From the NCBI GenBank assembly GCA_003427395.1, contig BFEA01000010.1, positions 249,330 to 309,402 on the forward strand: a stretch of 60,073 nucleotides of DNA, read 5' to 3'. Positions 30,140 to 40,840 of this stretch are shown in pieces. Each line of letters starts with the position of its first letter. Positions within the stretch are counted from its first letter, which is position 1. The position numbers and the translations under genes were made by a program. The notes beneath the pieces were generated by a model. The model searched no databases. It was not told the origin of the DNA and was given only the letters and a program-made list of their open reading frames with translations. Source of the stretch: Chara braunii (Eukaryota; Streptophyta; Charophyceae; Charales; Characeae).

Positions 30140-30899
30140 GCCCGTAGATGCAGAGAAGTCAGGGGGCGAGAGGGTGAGGTAAAGATGATGGACNNNNNNN
30201 NNNNNNNNNNNNNNNNNNNNNNNNNNNNNNNNNNNNNNNNNNNNNNNNNNNNNNNNNNNNNNNNNNNNNNNNNNNNNNNNNNNNNNNNNNNNNNNNNNNN
30301 NNNNNNNNNNNNNNNNNNNNNNNNNNNNNNNNNNNNNNNNNNNNNNNNNNNNNNNNNNNNNNNNNNNNNNNNNNNNNNNNNNNNNNNNNNNNNNNNNNNN
30401 NNNNNNNNNNNNNNNNNNNNNNNNNNNNNNNNNNNNNNNNNNNNNNNNNNNNNNNNNNNNNNNNNNNNNNNNNNNNNNNNNNNNNNNNNNNNNNNNNNNN
30501 NNNNNNNNGCTATCGCTACTCCTCCAGAGTGCCGCTGCTGAGTCCTGAAGACTACCTCCTGCCTTCTGCACGTGAAGTGCCTAGGAACTGCCTGCAGCCT
30601 GCAGGGCGGGTCAGCATTATATAGTGCTGGCCCGTCCGAGAGGCTGCTCGTGCCTATGCCAAAACGTGCCAGACCCTGGGGTTGACACTTCACAAAATAG
30701 GCCTTAAAGGCATGAGCTAAAACCCCGGTCTGGTGCCCGAGTGTCAAGGTAGATCAATCTTGCGAAGGCCTGAAAATGGCCCGTCGTTTTCAGGGTGAAG
30801 GCGGAAACGACACAGGGCCTGAAACAGGCCCCACCGCTACGGACCCTTAGTCTACCAGGTCGGGCTCTGCTGGGCCCGTGTGGTACGGAGTATGCCACA
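29732..30899 (-). mobile_element. R6 3' LTR (contains assembly gap)
   Basis: Ends are TGTTGCATAC (29732) and GTATGCCACA (30899), an imperfect 10-base inverted repeat with TG...CA termini. A TATA box (ACTATATAAT on the minus strand, 30616-30625) is conserved in the 5' LTR copy at 45991. The U3 part carries GGGCCTGAAACAGGCCC and related short palindromes. The LTR includes a long CT tract (30068-30137) and 314 N. Confidence 0.93.
30195..30508. other. Assembly gap (314 N) inside R6 3' LTR
   Basis: The homologous stretch in the 5' LTR is 45666-45882 (217 bp) and is rich in CT repeats. The gap probably hides the same sequence and may be overestimated by about 100 bp. Confidence 0.97.
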
Positions 30900-30912
30900 C
30901 TCCCCCCTCCTT
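30900..30912 (-). other. R6 polypurine tract
   Basis: The minus strand reads AAGGAGGGGGGAG directly before the LTR start TGTGGCATAC. Confidence 0.88.
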
Positions 30913-32517
30913 GAAAGACCGAGCTTACCTGCGAGGGCAAAGCTGTCTGGTGGAGGGAGGGTCTGAAGTCCGGGTGGGAGGCTGTGCAACTTCCGTCGCT
31001 AGTCGTTTCTTCTCATAATGAGCATAGATGTCAGGAGCGGAGGCTCGCAAAGCTGCCCGAGAAATCCATCGCGTGTCATCGGGGTCGCACCACTTGAATG
31101 TGACTTTGTACTACATAGGCTTGTTGTCGTGCTTCCGATGCGTGATGACGCGGTCGACTTCCTGATGACCATCCATGGAAGGAGGGCCCTCTGATCGTCG
31201 TCCCGGGAAGTCGTCGCTCTTGGCTGGTGTATATGTGGCCAGCTTGAAGGCGTGGAAAACCGGGTGCACCGTGAGATGCGGCGGGATTTCGATCACGAAT
31301 GAAGGGCCATCGGGCTCATCACCCGTGGCTGATGTGATGGGCCATGGTCCAAACCACTTTGGAAGCAGCTTGCGGGATACATCCTGCTCGAGTGCAAACT
31401 CTTCCGTGGAGACCCAAACAAGGTCGCCGATGCGGATGGGGCATGGCACGCCACGCCTGTTAGCTTGCTGTTGCATGCGGACTTAAACCTTTTGCATGTT
31501 GGCGTGGGCTTTAGCCAGCAAGTCCCTATACTTCTGAATGGAGGCGGGCGAACAAGTGGCGTCAATGTCGGCAGTCCTTGGAAAAGGAAGACCGGCGAAG
31601 ATGCTGCCCTTCCGGCGATCGTGGTGTAACTCGAACGGACTCATGCCGATCGCCGGGTGCACCGAAGTGTTGTAGGCGAATTCGATGTTGGGGAGGCGAT
31701 CGAACCAATCCTTCTGATCCGTACAGAAGAGTGTGCGAAGCATTACTTGAGCGTTTTGATGTGCCCTCTTCGTCTGCCCGTCCGTTTGCGGATGCCGAGC
31801 CGAACTTGGTTTTATCTCGGTGCCGGACTCTTTCATGAGAGAGGTTTAAAATGCCGACATGAACCGAGTGTTGAGGTCGCTGACGATGTCTTCCGGAACG
31901 CCATGGCCGCAAATCCAGCTGGTGTGTAAGAGGCGTGCAAGTTTCGGAGCCGTGGCGTGGTACATGCAAGGAAGGAATCGTGCGTACTTGCTCAAACGGT
32001 CAACGACCGTAAGAATGTCGTCGTGCCCGAAGGGGTCCTGGGGGAACGGGCCAGTGACGTCCATGGCAATGGAGAGGCCGGGTTCCCGTGGAATAAGCAA
32101 CGGGCGTAACTCACCGTAGGGGTTGCGATTGCGGGGTTTGCTTCGTCGGCAAACTTCGCAAGTGTCGCAATACCGAGTGACGTCGGTAATGAGATCGGGC
32201 CACCGGAATCGCTGCCGAAGTCGTGCGATCGTACGGTTGACTCCGAGGTGGCCGGTGAGTCTCGAGTCGTGGTAGCCGAGGAGACGATTCTGTAAGCGAC
32301 GTCGTATGGGACGCATATTAAGTCCTAGGGACGCATAGTAAGTCCTTGCCTCGTGAGTGAAGCAGCTGGTAGCCATCGATGATGCGATAGTGGCTGGCGG
32401 GCGGGTGATCCGAGGATAGTTGCTCGTAGAGCGTGGCGTATTCTGGATCGGACTTGTATGCTCGCTCAAAATGCTGATGAAGGGCTTCGTCTAAACTGAA
32501 CGCGTGGTGAGTCACAG
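30913..32517 (-). pseudogene. R6 integrase with chromodomain-like tail
   Basis: From 32469 down to about 30925 one frame holds the whole domain, interrupted by three stops (31846-31848, 31483-31485, 31111-31113). Order: HHCC finger (YHDSRLTGHLGVNRT, CDTCEVCRRSK), core MDVTGPFPQ with VDRLSKYARFLP, VSDLNTRF, then DGQTK. The catalytic Glu of that last motif is Lys (31768-31770). Next are IEFAYNTSVHPAIGM, LLPKWFGPWPI and PSFVIEIPPHL. After the last stop comes YKVTFKWCDPDDTRWISR, the chromodomain-like end. All three catalytic residues would be needed for strand transfer, so the copy is inactive. Confidence 0.93.
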
Positions 32518-33037
32518 CACAAAGATCTGATCTTCACGAGAGAGCATCCGGGGCTCGGTTGGAGAGGCCCGGAATGTGTTTCGGTGTGAAGTCAAACCGA
32601 TCGATGAAGTACATTCACCAAGCAATCGTGCTGCTCACCGTGTCTTGCCTCTTGTAGTAGGTCAATGGGTTATTATCCGTCACCCAAGTGAACCTACAAC
32701 GCACGAGGAGGAAGTGTCGCCAACGCCCGAGTACCATGACGAACGCGACCAACTCCTTCCGCGCATCATCAACCGACTTGATGGGAGGCACCTTTTGGCT
32801 GAAGTAGTCAACGGGGTGCCAATCTACTCCGCCGTGTTGTTCCAAAACTGCACCCATGCCGTAATCGAAAGCGTCCGTAGTCACTCTCGTAGGCAAGGTG
32901 GGATCGTAGATACTCAAGACGGGAGCGAGGAGCAATGTCGTCTTCAATTTGTGGAACGAACTGCGGACTTCGTCTGTGAACTGGAAGGGCACCAGTGGAG
33001 ATTGCAATCTAGACAAAGGTGCGGCGATCCGTGAGTA
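32518..33037 (-). pseudogene. R6 RNase H
   Basis: LPTRVTTDAFDYGMGAVLEQ, DWHPVDYFSQKVP, ARKELVAFVMVLGRWRHFL and WVTDNNPLTYYKRQDTV. The first catalytic Asp is present, although the following residue is Phe where Ser is usual. It is joined to RT in the same frame across a TGA stop at 33038-33040 and followed by a frameshift before integrase. Confidence 0.9.
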
Positions 33038-33820
33038 TCACCCGATGAAGCGTTGGTAGTACCCGACCAATCCCATAAAAGAGCGAACCTCCATGGTGTT
33101 GGTCGGTTCCGGCCAATCCTGAATGGCCTTGATCTTGTCCGCAAGCGGACTAATGCCTTGCGGCGTCACAAAGTGGCCCAAGTACTCGAGCTCTTGTTGT
33201 GCGAATTCGCACTTGGCTCGGTTGGCCTTGTACTTGGTCGTACGTAGCCTGTCCAAAACAACACGTAGATGCCCGATGTGCTCGTCCAAAGTTCGGCTAT
33301 ACACCAGGATATCATCAAGGTAGATGAGCACGAACCGGTCCAACATGTCGCGAAACTCCGTTGTCATTGCCGCTTGGAAGGTGGTCGGGGCATTCGTGAG
33401 GCCGAATGGCATTACGACCCACTCGAAGTGCACGTACCGTGTCTTGAACGCGGTTTTGTACCGATCTCTTGGATGGATCTCGAGCTGGTGGTAAGCGGAT
33501 TTGAGGTCCAACTTGGAGAAATACTTGGCACCGCCGAAGCGTTCGAGAAGATCGTCGATGCGTGGGAGCAAGCCGACATTCTTAATGGTTTGAGCATTAA
33601 GCTTGCGATAGTCAATGCATAAGCGCAGCTCCTTGTTCTTCTTCCGAACGAAGAGAACAGGTGCACCGTAGGGCGAGCAGCTAGGGCGAATCCAACCTTT
33701 GTCAATGAGGTCGTCGAGTTGCGTTCGAAGCACTTCGAGTTCCTCCTGGCTCATGCGATAAATACATCCGCGCAGAGGTACGGCCCATCTTCGAGGATGA
33801 TCTCGTGATATATTGGCCAA
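33038..33820 (-). pseudogene. R6 reverse transcriptase (YLDD intact)
   Basis: The best preserved RT in the window: one open frame of 260 residues with [109 protein letters not shown] (YLDD codons 33311-33322) and LGHFVTPQGISPLADKI. Its start frame is offset from the protease frame, so a frameshift lies near 33780. The polymerase core looks chemically intact, but the polyprotein around it is broken. Confidence 0.94.
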
Positions 33821-35061
33821 TTCGGTATGATTCCGGCGAGGGCTTCAAAGACGTCGCCATAGGAGTCAAGAAGTTGTACAATGCGTGGGTCCGGTGGCTG
33901 TTCCGCCGCAGGCTCGTCGGCAGGAGGTAGGGCGTGCAAGAAATAAATGCCCATTTCCTCCACGTCGTTCCATGCGATGGAGTTGTAAATGCTCGCCGCG
34001 GAGACCACGTGATAACCAATCGAAGGATGAGGTGGGGGGACCGTACATGGCACAAGTACCCCGTTCCAGTCACGAACATGAACGGTGCAGCGGTAGAAGT
34101 TCACCGGGTGGTCCTCGCTGCGCAGCCATGACATGCCCAAGATCATGTCGAACTGTGTGTCTAATATGTCAAAGGACACGGCCTCGCGTGCAAGCGGGGT
34201 GAAGTACACTGGGACGGAGTCAATGCACCGGTCGATGGACTTGTGCGTACTACCGTCGGCCAACGTCACTTGCGTAGACTGCGATTTCCTTCGAACGCGC
34301 GGCCCAAGGTCGGCGTGGGTCATGAAATCCTGGCTGATGTAGTTGCGAGTAGCTCCACAATCGATCAAGGTGCTGCAGGCCGCCTTCCTGATCTGAATGC
34401 GGACGTAGAGTAACGGTGCGCCGGTGTCGTCGTACCTATGTGTGGCGTACTCGTGGTCAATCTTTGCAATGTACTCGCGAAGGTCAACAACCGCTACTCC
34501 GTCTTCCATCAACGGAGCTGGTACTGCAGCGTGCAAGTAGTTGCGTAGCTCCGCCATTAAGGCGTTGCAATGNGGCTTCGGCAAGGAACCAGATGGGGGA
34601 AGAGGCAACCATTGGAAGTCCTCCGGTGTCAATGGGTCGAGTTCCTCCAGTCTAGACAACACCGATGCGTCCCCGAGTGATGTCGGCGAGGATGCTGGTT
34701 TACTTGGCGATGGTGATGAAGTCGCACACGCAAATGTGTCTTGCACGTGGAGAGGTTGGTCCAATGGCGGGACCAGCTGGACAGCATGGTCTTCATAATC
34801 TTCGTGAAGACTGGCTACATACGCATGTTCCTCGGACGCGGAGGAGGTTGTTTGCAAGGCAATCGTGTCCGGCGGAGTGGGCAGTGGAGTCGCCTCACTT
34901 CCCGCGGAGCTCAGTTTCCCGAGCTTTGTCGTGGACGAACATCTTCTTTGCCTTTGTCGGGGCATTGTGACGTCGTGTGCTTGGTGCTGTTGCACCAGTT
35001 GCAACTGTTCCACCTCTAGCGGAGTTTGTATTGCTCCTCCGTGAGGTTGAACTTCTTCCAT
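33751..35061 (-). pseudogene. R6 protease with long N-terminal linker
   Basis: One frame of 436 residues with one ambiguous base (34573). Residues 1-175 are a Gln/Ser/Pro-rich linker. LLYVRIQIRKAACSTL then IDCGATRNYISQDF carries the protease active site DCGA (about residue 245), and FDILDTQFDMILGMSWL is the C-terminal strand. It then leads towards RT with a segment containing YGDVFEALAG. Similar in layout to R1 protease but much better preserved. Confidence 0.88.
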
Positions 35062-36694
35062 GGCTCGTTCGGTTGTCCGACTTCCGTTGTTGATGCAGAT
35101 TTCAGCTTCTTCGTCTTCTTCTTCTTCTTCTTCTTCTTCTTCTTCTTGCGTCGTGGCGGAAGGGCGTTGACTCTGTCTCCTTCACTAGACTCGTGAGTCA
35201 TCGATTGGTCGTTCTCTTGTCCATTTCCTTGGACAGCAGCGATTTTGCGGCCGCGGGCCTTTGCCCTTTTCCACAAAATTCAGTTGGCTTCGCCGCTCGT
35301 TGGCTGCCCAATGATTGGTTTGGATGACTTCGCGCGCCTTCTCCACGATCTGGTCAAAGTCTGTGTACAAGCTGCGCTCCCCAAGGGTCGTGCTCAACGC
35401 GTCAACCGACTGCTGGAAGAATTCGCGACGAAGATAACCGAACGGTATGTCCAGATTCGAAATCGTCACGATTTTCTGCCACTCGGTTAGCCATTCGCGT
35501 GTTGGCTGGCTGCCTTGATGCATGCTGAAGATCCGGTTTACGCCTTTGCCTTGAGCGTTGTCGACGATGAAGTGTTTCCGCCACTTCTCAGTCATGGCCT
35601 CCCAAGTGATGTTGGTGTGTGAATCTTAGAGACTTCGACGCCTTCGGTTTGAGCCAGGTGATTTAGCCACACTTGGCTGGCAGCGGTGCTGCAGCGGTAA
35701 AGCGCTGAGATCTTCGACTCGGGCGGGACCAAGTGGATGGAGAGCTCATTGGTGAACCCTTGCCACCAACTTATGGGGGCCGCCTTGTGGTAGTCGTCAA
35801 ACCTCTCGATGCTGAACTTCAGCATCTTGAATTGTTTCGGCGTTACGCTGTTGCAGGTCCCAGTTGGTTGCTGCTGCAGTTGACGCAAATCCGCTTGTAG
35901 AGCGGATATTTGCTGCCTGATGGTCGTCGGTTGTCGGAAGCTGTTCAAATCGCCGACAAGCGCGACTAGGTGATCCAGCCGTCCTTCCAGCTCGCGGATC
36001 GATGGATCAGTGCTTGACGATGCCGTGTGCCTGTGCAGCACGTCATCCTTCTTCAACATGTCCAGGCGGGCGTGGAGGCTTTTAAGAGTCTCCTCGTACT
36101 CAGTAATGGTACGTGCCTGCCGGGCCTGCTCCACTTGTTGCCAGTTACAAGTGAGGATGACTTGGTGCATCATGCTGGCGAGAGCTGACTTCGTCTGGTG
36201 CTTCGTAGTTGGTTCCGTCGTTTCCTCCGGATCCACATGCCATGCTTGCAGTGCGGCGGTATGAGTGGCTTCCTGCTGCATGAGGACAGACGCGGCATCT
36301 TTTCTAGCTTTGTTGTGGTTGGCTGCTGCCGGCGCCGTTGCTCTTCTGCGTGTGCAATCACATTGAGACGTGCCTCTTCGGCTGCCGCCTCACGTTGCTG
36401 TTCCTCTTGGATTTGTTGCATGTAAGTGCCCAGGCGGGCCAGGAAGGCTGTCATGGTCTCTCCTTTCTGCCGGACTGGTGCAGCGTCGAGGGTTTCCGCA
36501 GAAGTTGCAGTGGAACCCTCCTGCTGGGCCTGTGGGGCCGGGGGGCTCGAGCTGCATGCCTCACGTGGTCTGTCGGATGCAGCATTGTCCACCATGGGGG
36601 CGTCCATCTCAGAGGGGTGGGGCAGAGGTAGCTGCTGTTCTGCTGCGGCTGCCCGCCCGTCACGTGCGGCGATGCGGTTGCTGCGTCGGAGCAT
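34962..36694 (-). pseudogene. R6 gag
   Basis: The start at 36694 (MLRRSNRIAARDGRA) is followed by an acidic coiled coil (YMQQIQEEQQREAAAEEARL), a second coiled coil and basic linker, and a capsid-like region (FSIERFDDYHKAAPISWWQG, WRKHFIVDNAQGKG, REWLTEWQKIV). A GAA tract encodes poly-Lys (35114-35147). The knuckle CNWCNSTKHTTSQC at 34962-35003 is a perfect CX2CX4HX4C, but a TAG at 35016-35018 lies four codons before it in the same frame. Frame changes occur near 35590, 36200 and 35260. Confidence 0.82.
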
Positions 36695-36887
36695 AAGCTG
36701 CAGTTAGTTGTATTGTGTTGCGGTATTGCTGATGTGGCCCTGCTGACGTAGTCTGCTGACGTAAACTGCTGGGATGGTACTGCTAACGTAATCTGCTGGG
36801 ATGGTATTGCTGATGTGGCACTTACCAAGCCGAGAAAACAGCCAAGGGGGTGGGTAGGTGGGAAACACAGGCAACCCACCAAACTGC
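36695..36887 (-). promoter_or_regulatory. R6 leader (gag-proximal part) with TGCTGA[C/T]GT motifs
   Basis: Between the gag start and the R7 insertion. On the plus strand, TGCTGATGTGGC at 36727 and 36808, TGCTGACGTA at 36741 and 36754 and TGCTAACGTA at 36781 are the same motif family as the R4 array (reverse complement of GCCACATCAGCA). The rest of the leader lies beyond R7, at about 44598-45199. Confidence 0.6.
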
Positions 36888-37911
36888 TGCAACGAAAATA
36901 AGTAACAGCGAGATGACAATTCCAGATCACACCATCACATTGAAAACCAAATAGTCACATTGTGTCCAGAGAGAAGCAATGCACCAATAATACACCAATG
37001 GAGGTTCGTAGCATTGAAAATGTACCAATAATCCCCCCAACACAAGAGTCCACTTCCTTCACACTCACACTTGGCGCTCAGCGCCCAGCCTACTCCTACA
37101 CAGCTACCACAGACTGCAAAAAGACAATGCAACTGTTGACATCAGCGGCAGCCCGAAGTACTTGAAGATGTCGCCCATGCAGACTATCGCCAATACAAGG
37201 TACGTGCCCTCACATCATCATCATCATCATCATCCTTCACCTATTCCCTTACTACACCACACGTGTCCTCTCTTTGACCCGAAGACCACCCCTGCGCTTC
37301 ACTGTAGTCCAAGCCCACCAGCTATGGTGGCTGGGCTATGGCGCTGCCCTCAGCAGCGCCCTCCCCCTCTGCACGACCGCACGTGCTGCACCTTGCCTCT
37401 CAGCGCTGGCAGCAGCCTACGAGCATGAGCTCCAGCAACGCTGCCGCCCAACATGCGAGTGCCTGAATGAGGCAGCCAGGGCCGAGCTCTTTCCTTTATG
37501 GGAAGAGTTGGCCTGCTCTCGCAGCCTGGCTGCCCTGGCCTGGGCCCAGAATCTTCTGGAAGGCCCCCGGAGGCTGCCTGGATGCAGCAGCTACTGGGCT
37601 GCTGGGCCTCGTTCGGTTGGGCGCCCAACTGTCTCTGTAGGAGGCTGTGAATCACGCCCAGGGCCTGCATTCTTTGGAAAGGCCCGGTAGGCGGTGGAAA
37701 TGTCTTTGTTGCTCGGCCTGTTGCTCGGCCTGATTTCTTTCAACCAACTAGCGCGTCGCAACTGCCTGGATCCCAAATATGAAAGATAGTCGAGGGCCTC
37801 TTGCAAAAAGTCAGGCCCGCCTTCACTTAGGGCGGGCACCTCCGCCTTCACTTAGGGCGGGTAAGGCTGCAAACAGGGCCCCATAGGCCTACCGAGGACC
37901 TGATCCTCGCA
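36888..37911 (-). mobile_element. R7 3' LTR
   Basis: 1024 bp. Minus-strand start TGCGAGGATCAGG at 37911 after a polypurine tract, end TTGCA at 36888, so TG...CA ends. It matches 43986-44597 (5' LTR) over the first 600 bp at high identity apart from a replaced block near 37020-37045. Contains a CAT trinucleotide repeat at about 37216-37236 and the paired CCCGCC hairpins near its start. Inserted in the R6 leader. Confidence 0.92.
37816..37861. other. Two tandem GC hairpins in R7 3' LTR
   Basis: CCGCCTTCACTTAGGGCGGG occurs twice, at 37817-37836 and 37842-37861. Each forms a 6-7 bp GC stem with a 9-nt loop. One copy is present in the R2 LTR and at 59988. Confidence 0.78.
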
Positions 37912-37926
37912 TTCCCTCCTCCTTTA
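37912..37926 (-). other. R7 polypurine tract
   Basis: The minus strand reads TAAAGGAGGAGGGAA immediately before the LTR start TGCGAGG. Confidence 0.82.
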
Positions 37927-39557
37927 CTTCGTGAGTCCTCTGAGAAGTCTCTCATTCTGCAGGCATCTTCCCCTTGAGTGCTCTTTCATAGCCTGCGATG
38001 ACTTGAGGTGCTGTTCTCATGAGTTTTTTTCGTGTGAACCATCGGTCTTCTTTAGGATCCAGATGATGTCTGAAGCTCACAAGATATTGCCTTCTTGGTT
38101 TAGGAGGTCGCCCTCTGCCTGATGGTCGAGGAACAGGCATCACTCGATGCTCAATGATCTGGTCAATGTCCACTTCGCCATCCATGGTTGGGGGCAGCAT
38201 TGATCTTCTGGAAGGAAACTGCTCAGTTGCAGCGAAAGGGGCCAGCTTGGAGGCATGAAACACTGGGTAGGTGCGCAGGTGTGCAGGAATACGGATCACG
38301 TATGAAGGCCCATCCGGTTGATCCCCTACAACGTCCAAAATCTCCCAGGGCCCGAAATACTGTGGCATCAGTTTTCTGGATATCCCCAACTCGTGACCTA
38401 AATCAAATGACTTTACCGAGACTCGTTCACCTACCTGAAAGTTAATGGCCGTTTGTGCTTATTCTCAGATGCAATCATAGCATCTTGAGACTTCCTAATA
38501 TGTTCAACGGCCTGCTGCAGCATCTGTTCATATTGGACAGCAAACTCTATGCTGCCAGGTGCTGCAGTGGAGTGTCTTTCTGGTAGCAGAAAGTCCAGTG
38601 CACTTCTGGGCTTCCAACCAAGATGTAATTGGTTGGGAGTCATACCGGTTGTACTGTGCACAGCATTGTTGTACAAGCTGGCGACGAGAGGTAACTTCTC
38701 GTCCCAGTCATCCTGACTTGGCTTAATGTAATGCCGAAGCAGGTGCTGTACTACCCGGTTCATCTGTTCTGCTTGGCCATTTGACTCAAGGTGATTCCCT
38801 GAAGTCATTTGGAGTTTGGTGCCCATCTGTTCAGCAGTTGACTGCCATAGTTCACTTGTGAATCTCACATCCCTATCGCTAACGATGGATGTAGGCAAAC
38901 CAAAATCCCGTACCCAATTATCCATAAACAGTTTGATGACGTAGTCAATTTTAGCTGTTTCTGGCATGGCAATCAGTCTTGCGCACTTAGTAAAACGGTC
39001 CACTATAACAAAGATATGCCTGTTTCCAGACTTGCTGGTCACAAGGGTGTCCATGAAATCCATAGACACTCTGACCTGGTCCTTCAGGAATCGGCAAGGG
39101 CTTGATAAACCAAAGCGGAGCCTGAGTCCTTGGTTTGTCTCTTTGACAGACCTGGCAGGTTTCGACGTATTGCTTGACATCTTTCATGATAGAGGGCCAC
39201 CAAAACTTCTGTACTAGATTGGCTGATGTCTTTTTATACCCAAAATGACCAGTTGCATCATGACATTCGCCTAAAAATAAACTACGTAAAGATTCACTAT
39301 TAGGAACACACAACCTTTTATTCCCTGCCTTCTCAAGGAATAGCAAGCCATCTACCATCGTAAATTCATCCGAAGTCTTCTTGTCCTTTGCTTGGAATCT
39401 ACGGATGATTTCTGACATGACTGCGTCTCCCTGATAGGCTTCCACCAGCGATCGAGTAAGTTCGTCAGATATGCCAAACTCAGTGACTAGCGCGCCCAGG
39501 TAATCTGCCCTTCTTGAAAGCGCATCAGCCACCTTGTTGTACGTACCCTTGATAGGA
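37927..39557 (-). pseudogene. R7 integrase with chromodomain-like tail
   Basis: HHCC finger: ECHDATGHFGYKKTSANLVQ and CQVCQRDKP. Core: VSMDFMDTLVTSKSG, IVDRFTKCARLIAMPETAK, IVSDRDVRFTSELW and HLESNGQAEQMN, so all three acidic residues are present. Then WDEKLPLVASLYNNAVHSTT. The C-terminus has MPQYFGPWEILDVVGDQPDG, PSYVIRIPAHLRTYPVFHAS and a long chromodomain-like end (DIDQIIEHRVMPV, RQYLVSFRHHLDPKEDRWFT). Frames change near 39100 and at 38430-38390. The best preserved chromodomain-like tail in the window. Confidence 0.93.
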
Positions 39558-40386
39558 TCAAGTTGATAGTCGTACATGTCTATCACTTGGATCCATCTCT
39601 TGAATGTGTCTGACAACACAGGCTGTGTCAATCCAGCGCAAAGTCTCATGGTCAGACCTCACATAGAAGAATCTTCCTAGGAGGTAGTGTCTCCAATGGA
39701 CTAACGCTCTGTATAGGGCGTAGAGCTCTCTCTCATACGTGGCCTTAGCTAACTTTTGAGATGGCATCTTCTTGCTCATATACTCGATCGGTCTCAACTT
39801 GGGCCCTTCCTGTTGTGCAACGACCGCGCCTATGCCATATTGGTTGGCGTTTGTGGTCACAACAAACGGCTTGTCAGGATCAGGAAGTTTGAGAACTTCA
39901 TAGTGTGTCAGAGCATACTTGAATTTCTTGAAGCTTGCCTCACACTCTTCAGTCCACTCCCAAGGGGTGTCAAGTCGAGTTAGATCTGTTAATGGGGAAG
40001 CTATGGTACTATAGTTCTTCACAAACGGACGATAATAGCCCGTCATCCCCAAAAACGATCTGACCTCAGTAACAGTCAGAGGTCTAGGCCAGTCACGTAT
40101 GCTGGCCACCTTCGCATCTTCCGGCCTCAATCCATCTGTCGAGATTTCATGACCCAAGTACAAGATCTTGGTGCGTCCAAACTCACATTTATCCAAGTTA
40201 AGCTTGTACAAGTGCTATCTTAGGAGACCTAGCACTGTTTTCAAGTGCTCAACGTGCTCCTCTACAGTCCTACTAAAGATGAGAATATTGTCGAGGTACA
40301 CGACGATAAACTTGTCCAAGTAGTCATGAAAAATCCTATTCATCGCGTGCTGGAACGTAGTAGAAGCATTGCAAATGGCAGTTTGT
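39558..40386 (-). pseudogene. R7 RT (C-terminal palm, thumb) and RNase H
   Basis: RT begins abruptly at [20 protein letters not shown]; the fingers and first palm part are deleted. The catalytic motif at 40287-40298 is YLDN (second Asp to Asn). A TAG stop lies near 40215, then the thumb LNLDKCEFGRTKILYLGHEI and the connection. RNase H starts VVTTNANQYGIGAVV: the first catalytic Asp is Asn (39849-39851). Then YERELYALYRALVHWRHYLL and VRSDHETLRW. Two catalytic Asp-to-Asn changes and a deletion make it inactive. Confidence 0.93.
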
Positions 40387-40840
40387 CGCTAACCAGGAAG
40401 GAGATTTTATGACTCACTTCCCCTCCTTCATAGGAGAAGGTGCAGACTACGTCCTCGACATAGTCTATCACCAACATTTGGTGCTTGTTGGCTAGCGTAG
40501 AAACTACAGTTCTGCTAAGCCGCTGCACTTGGGCCCCTAAGCGCAGTCTATCCACGCAAACACGACTGATGAAATTCTGTGTAGAGCGTATGTTTGCGAA
40601 GGCGCCAACCTTGCGGCCACCTACATTTACTTCTACCACGAAATGTTCACCCTTTGGACCTGTACTGATCATCGCCCAAGAATCCTAGGGGTCCTTCGTT
40701 GACCACTCAGTCTCTAATTCTTCTAGAGCCTCAGACACATCTCTCAAACAGAGCGTGGGTGGGTCCGAATGTGTCTGCGGGCGATGCGTGGGTCACTAGC
40801 CTTGGCCAACGCCTGAAGTGGGGAAGGCAACGTTACCACT
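40387..40840 (-). pseudogene. R7 protease, catalytic Asp lost and C-terminus deleted
   Basis: EHFVVEVNVGGRKVGAFA is followed by NIRSTQNFIS, where R2 has IDIGSTWNYI. The active-site Asp is Asn and the Gly is Arg (40583-40594). The reading continues through RLSRTVVSTLANKHQML and KISFLVSDKLPF, then jumps directly into RT at about 40386. Compared with R2 roughly 700 bp are missing. Confidence 0.87.

Noticed and set aside
30044-30747. Long ORFs on both strands through 30195-30508
   Set aside because: They are open only because N is read as unknown residues and CT repeats lack stops.
36820-36830. GGTAAGT in R6 leader (and near 9832 in R1) as splice donor for a leader intron
   Set aside because: The only acceptor-like sites leave too short an intron in R1 (about 20-30 nt), and the branch-like CTAAC in R6 is too close to the AG. 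The shared GGTAAGT lies next to the CCACATC motif and is more simply part of a conserved leader block.
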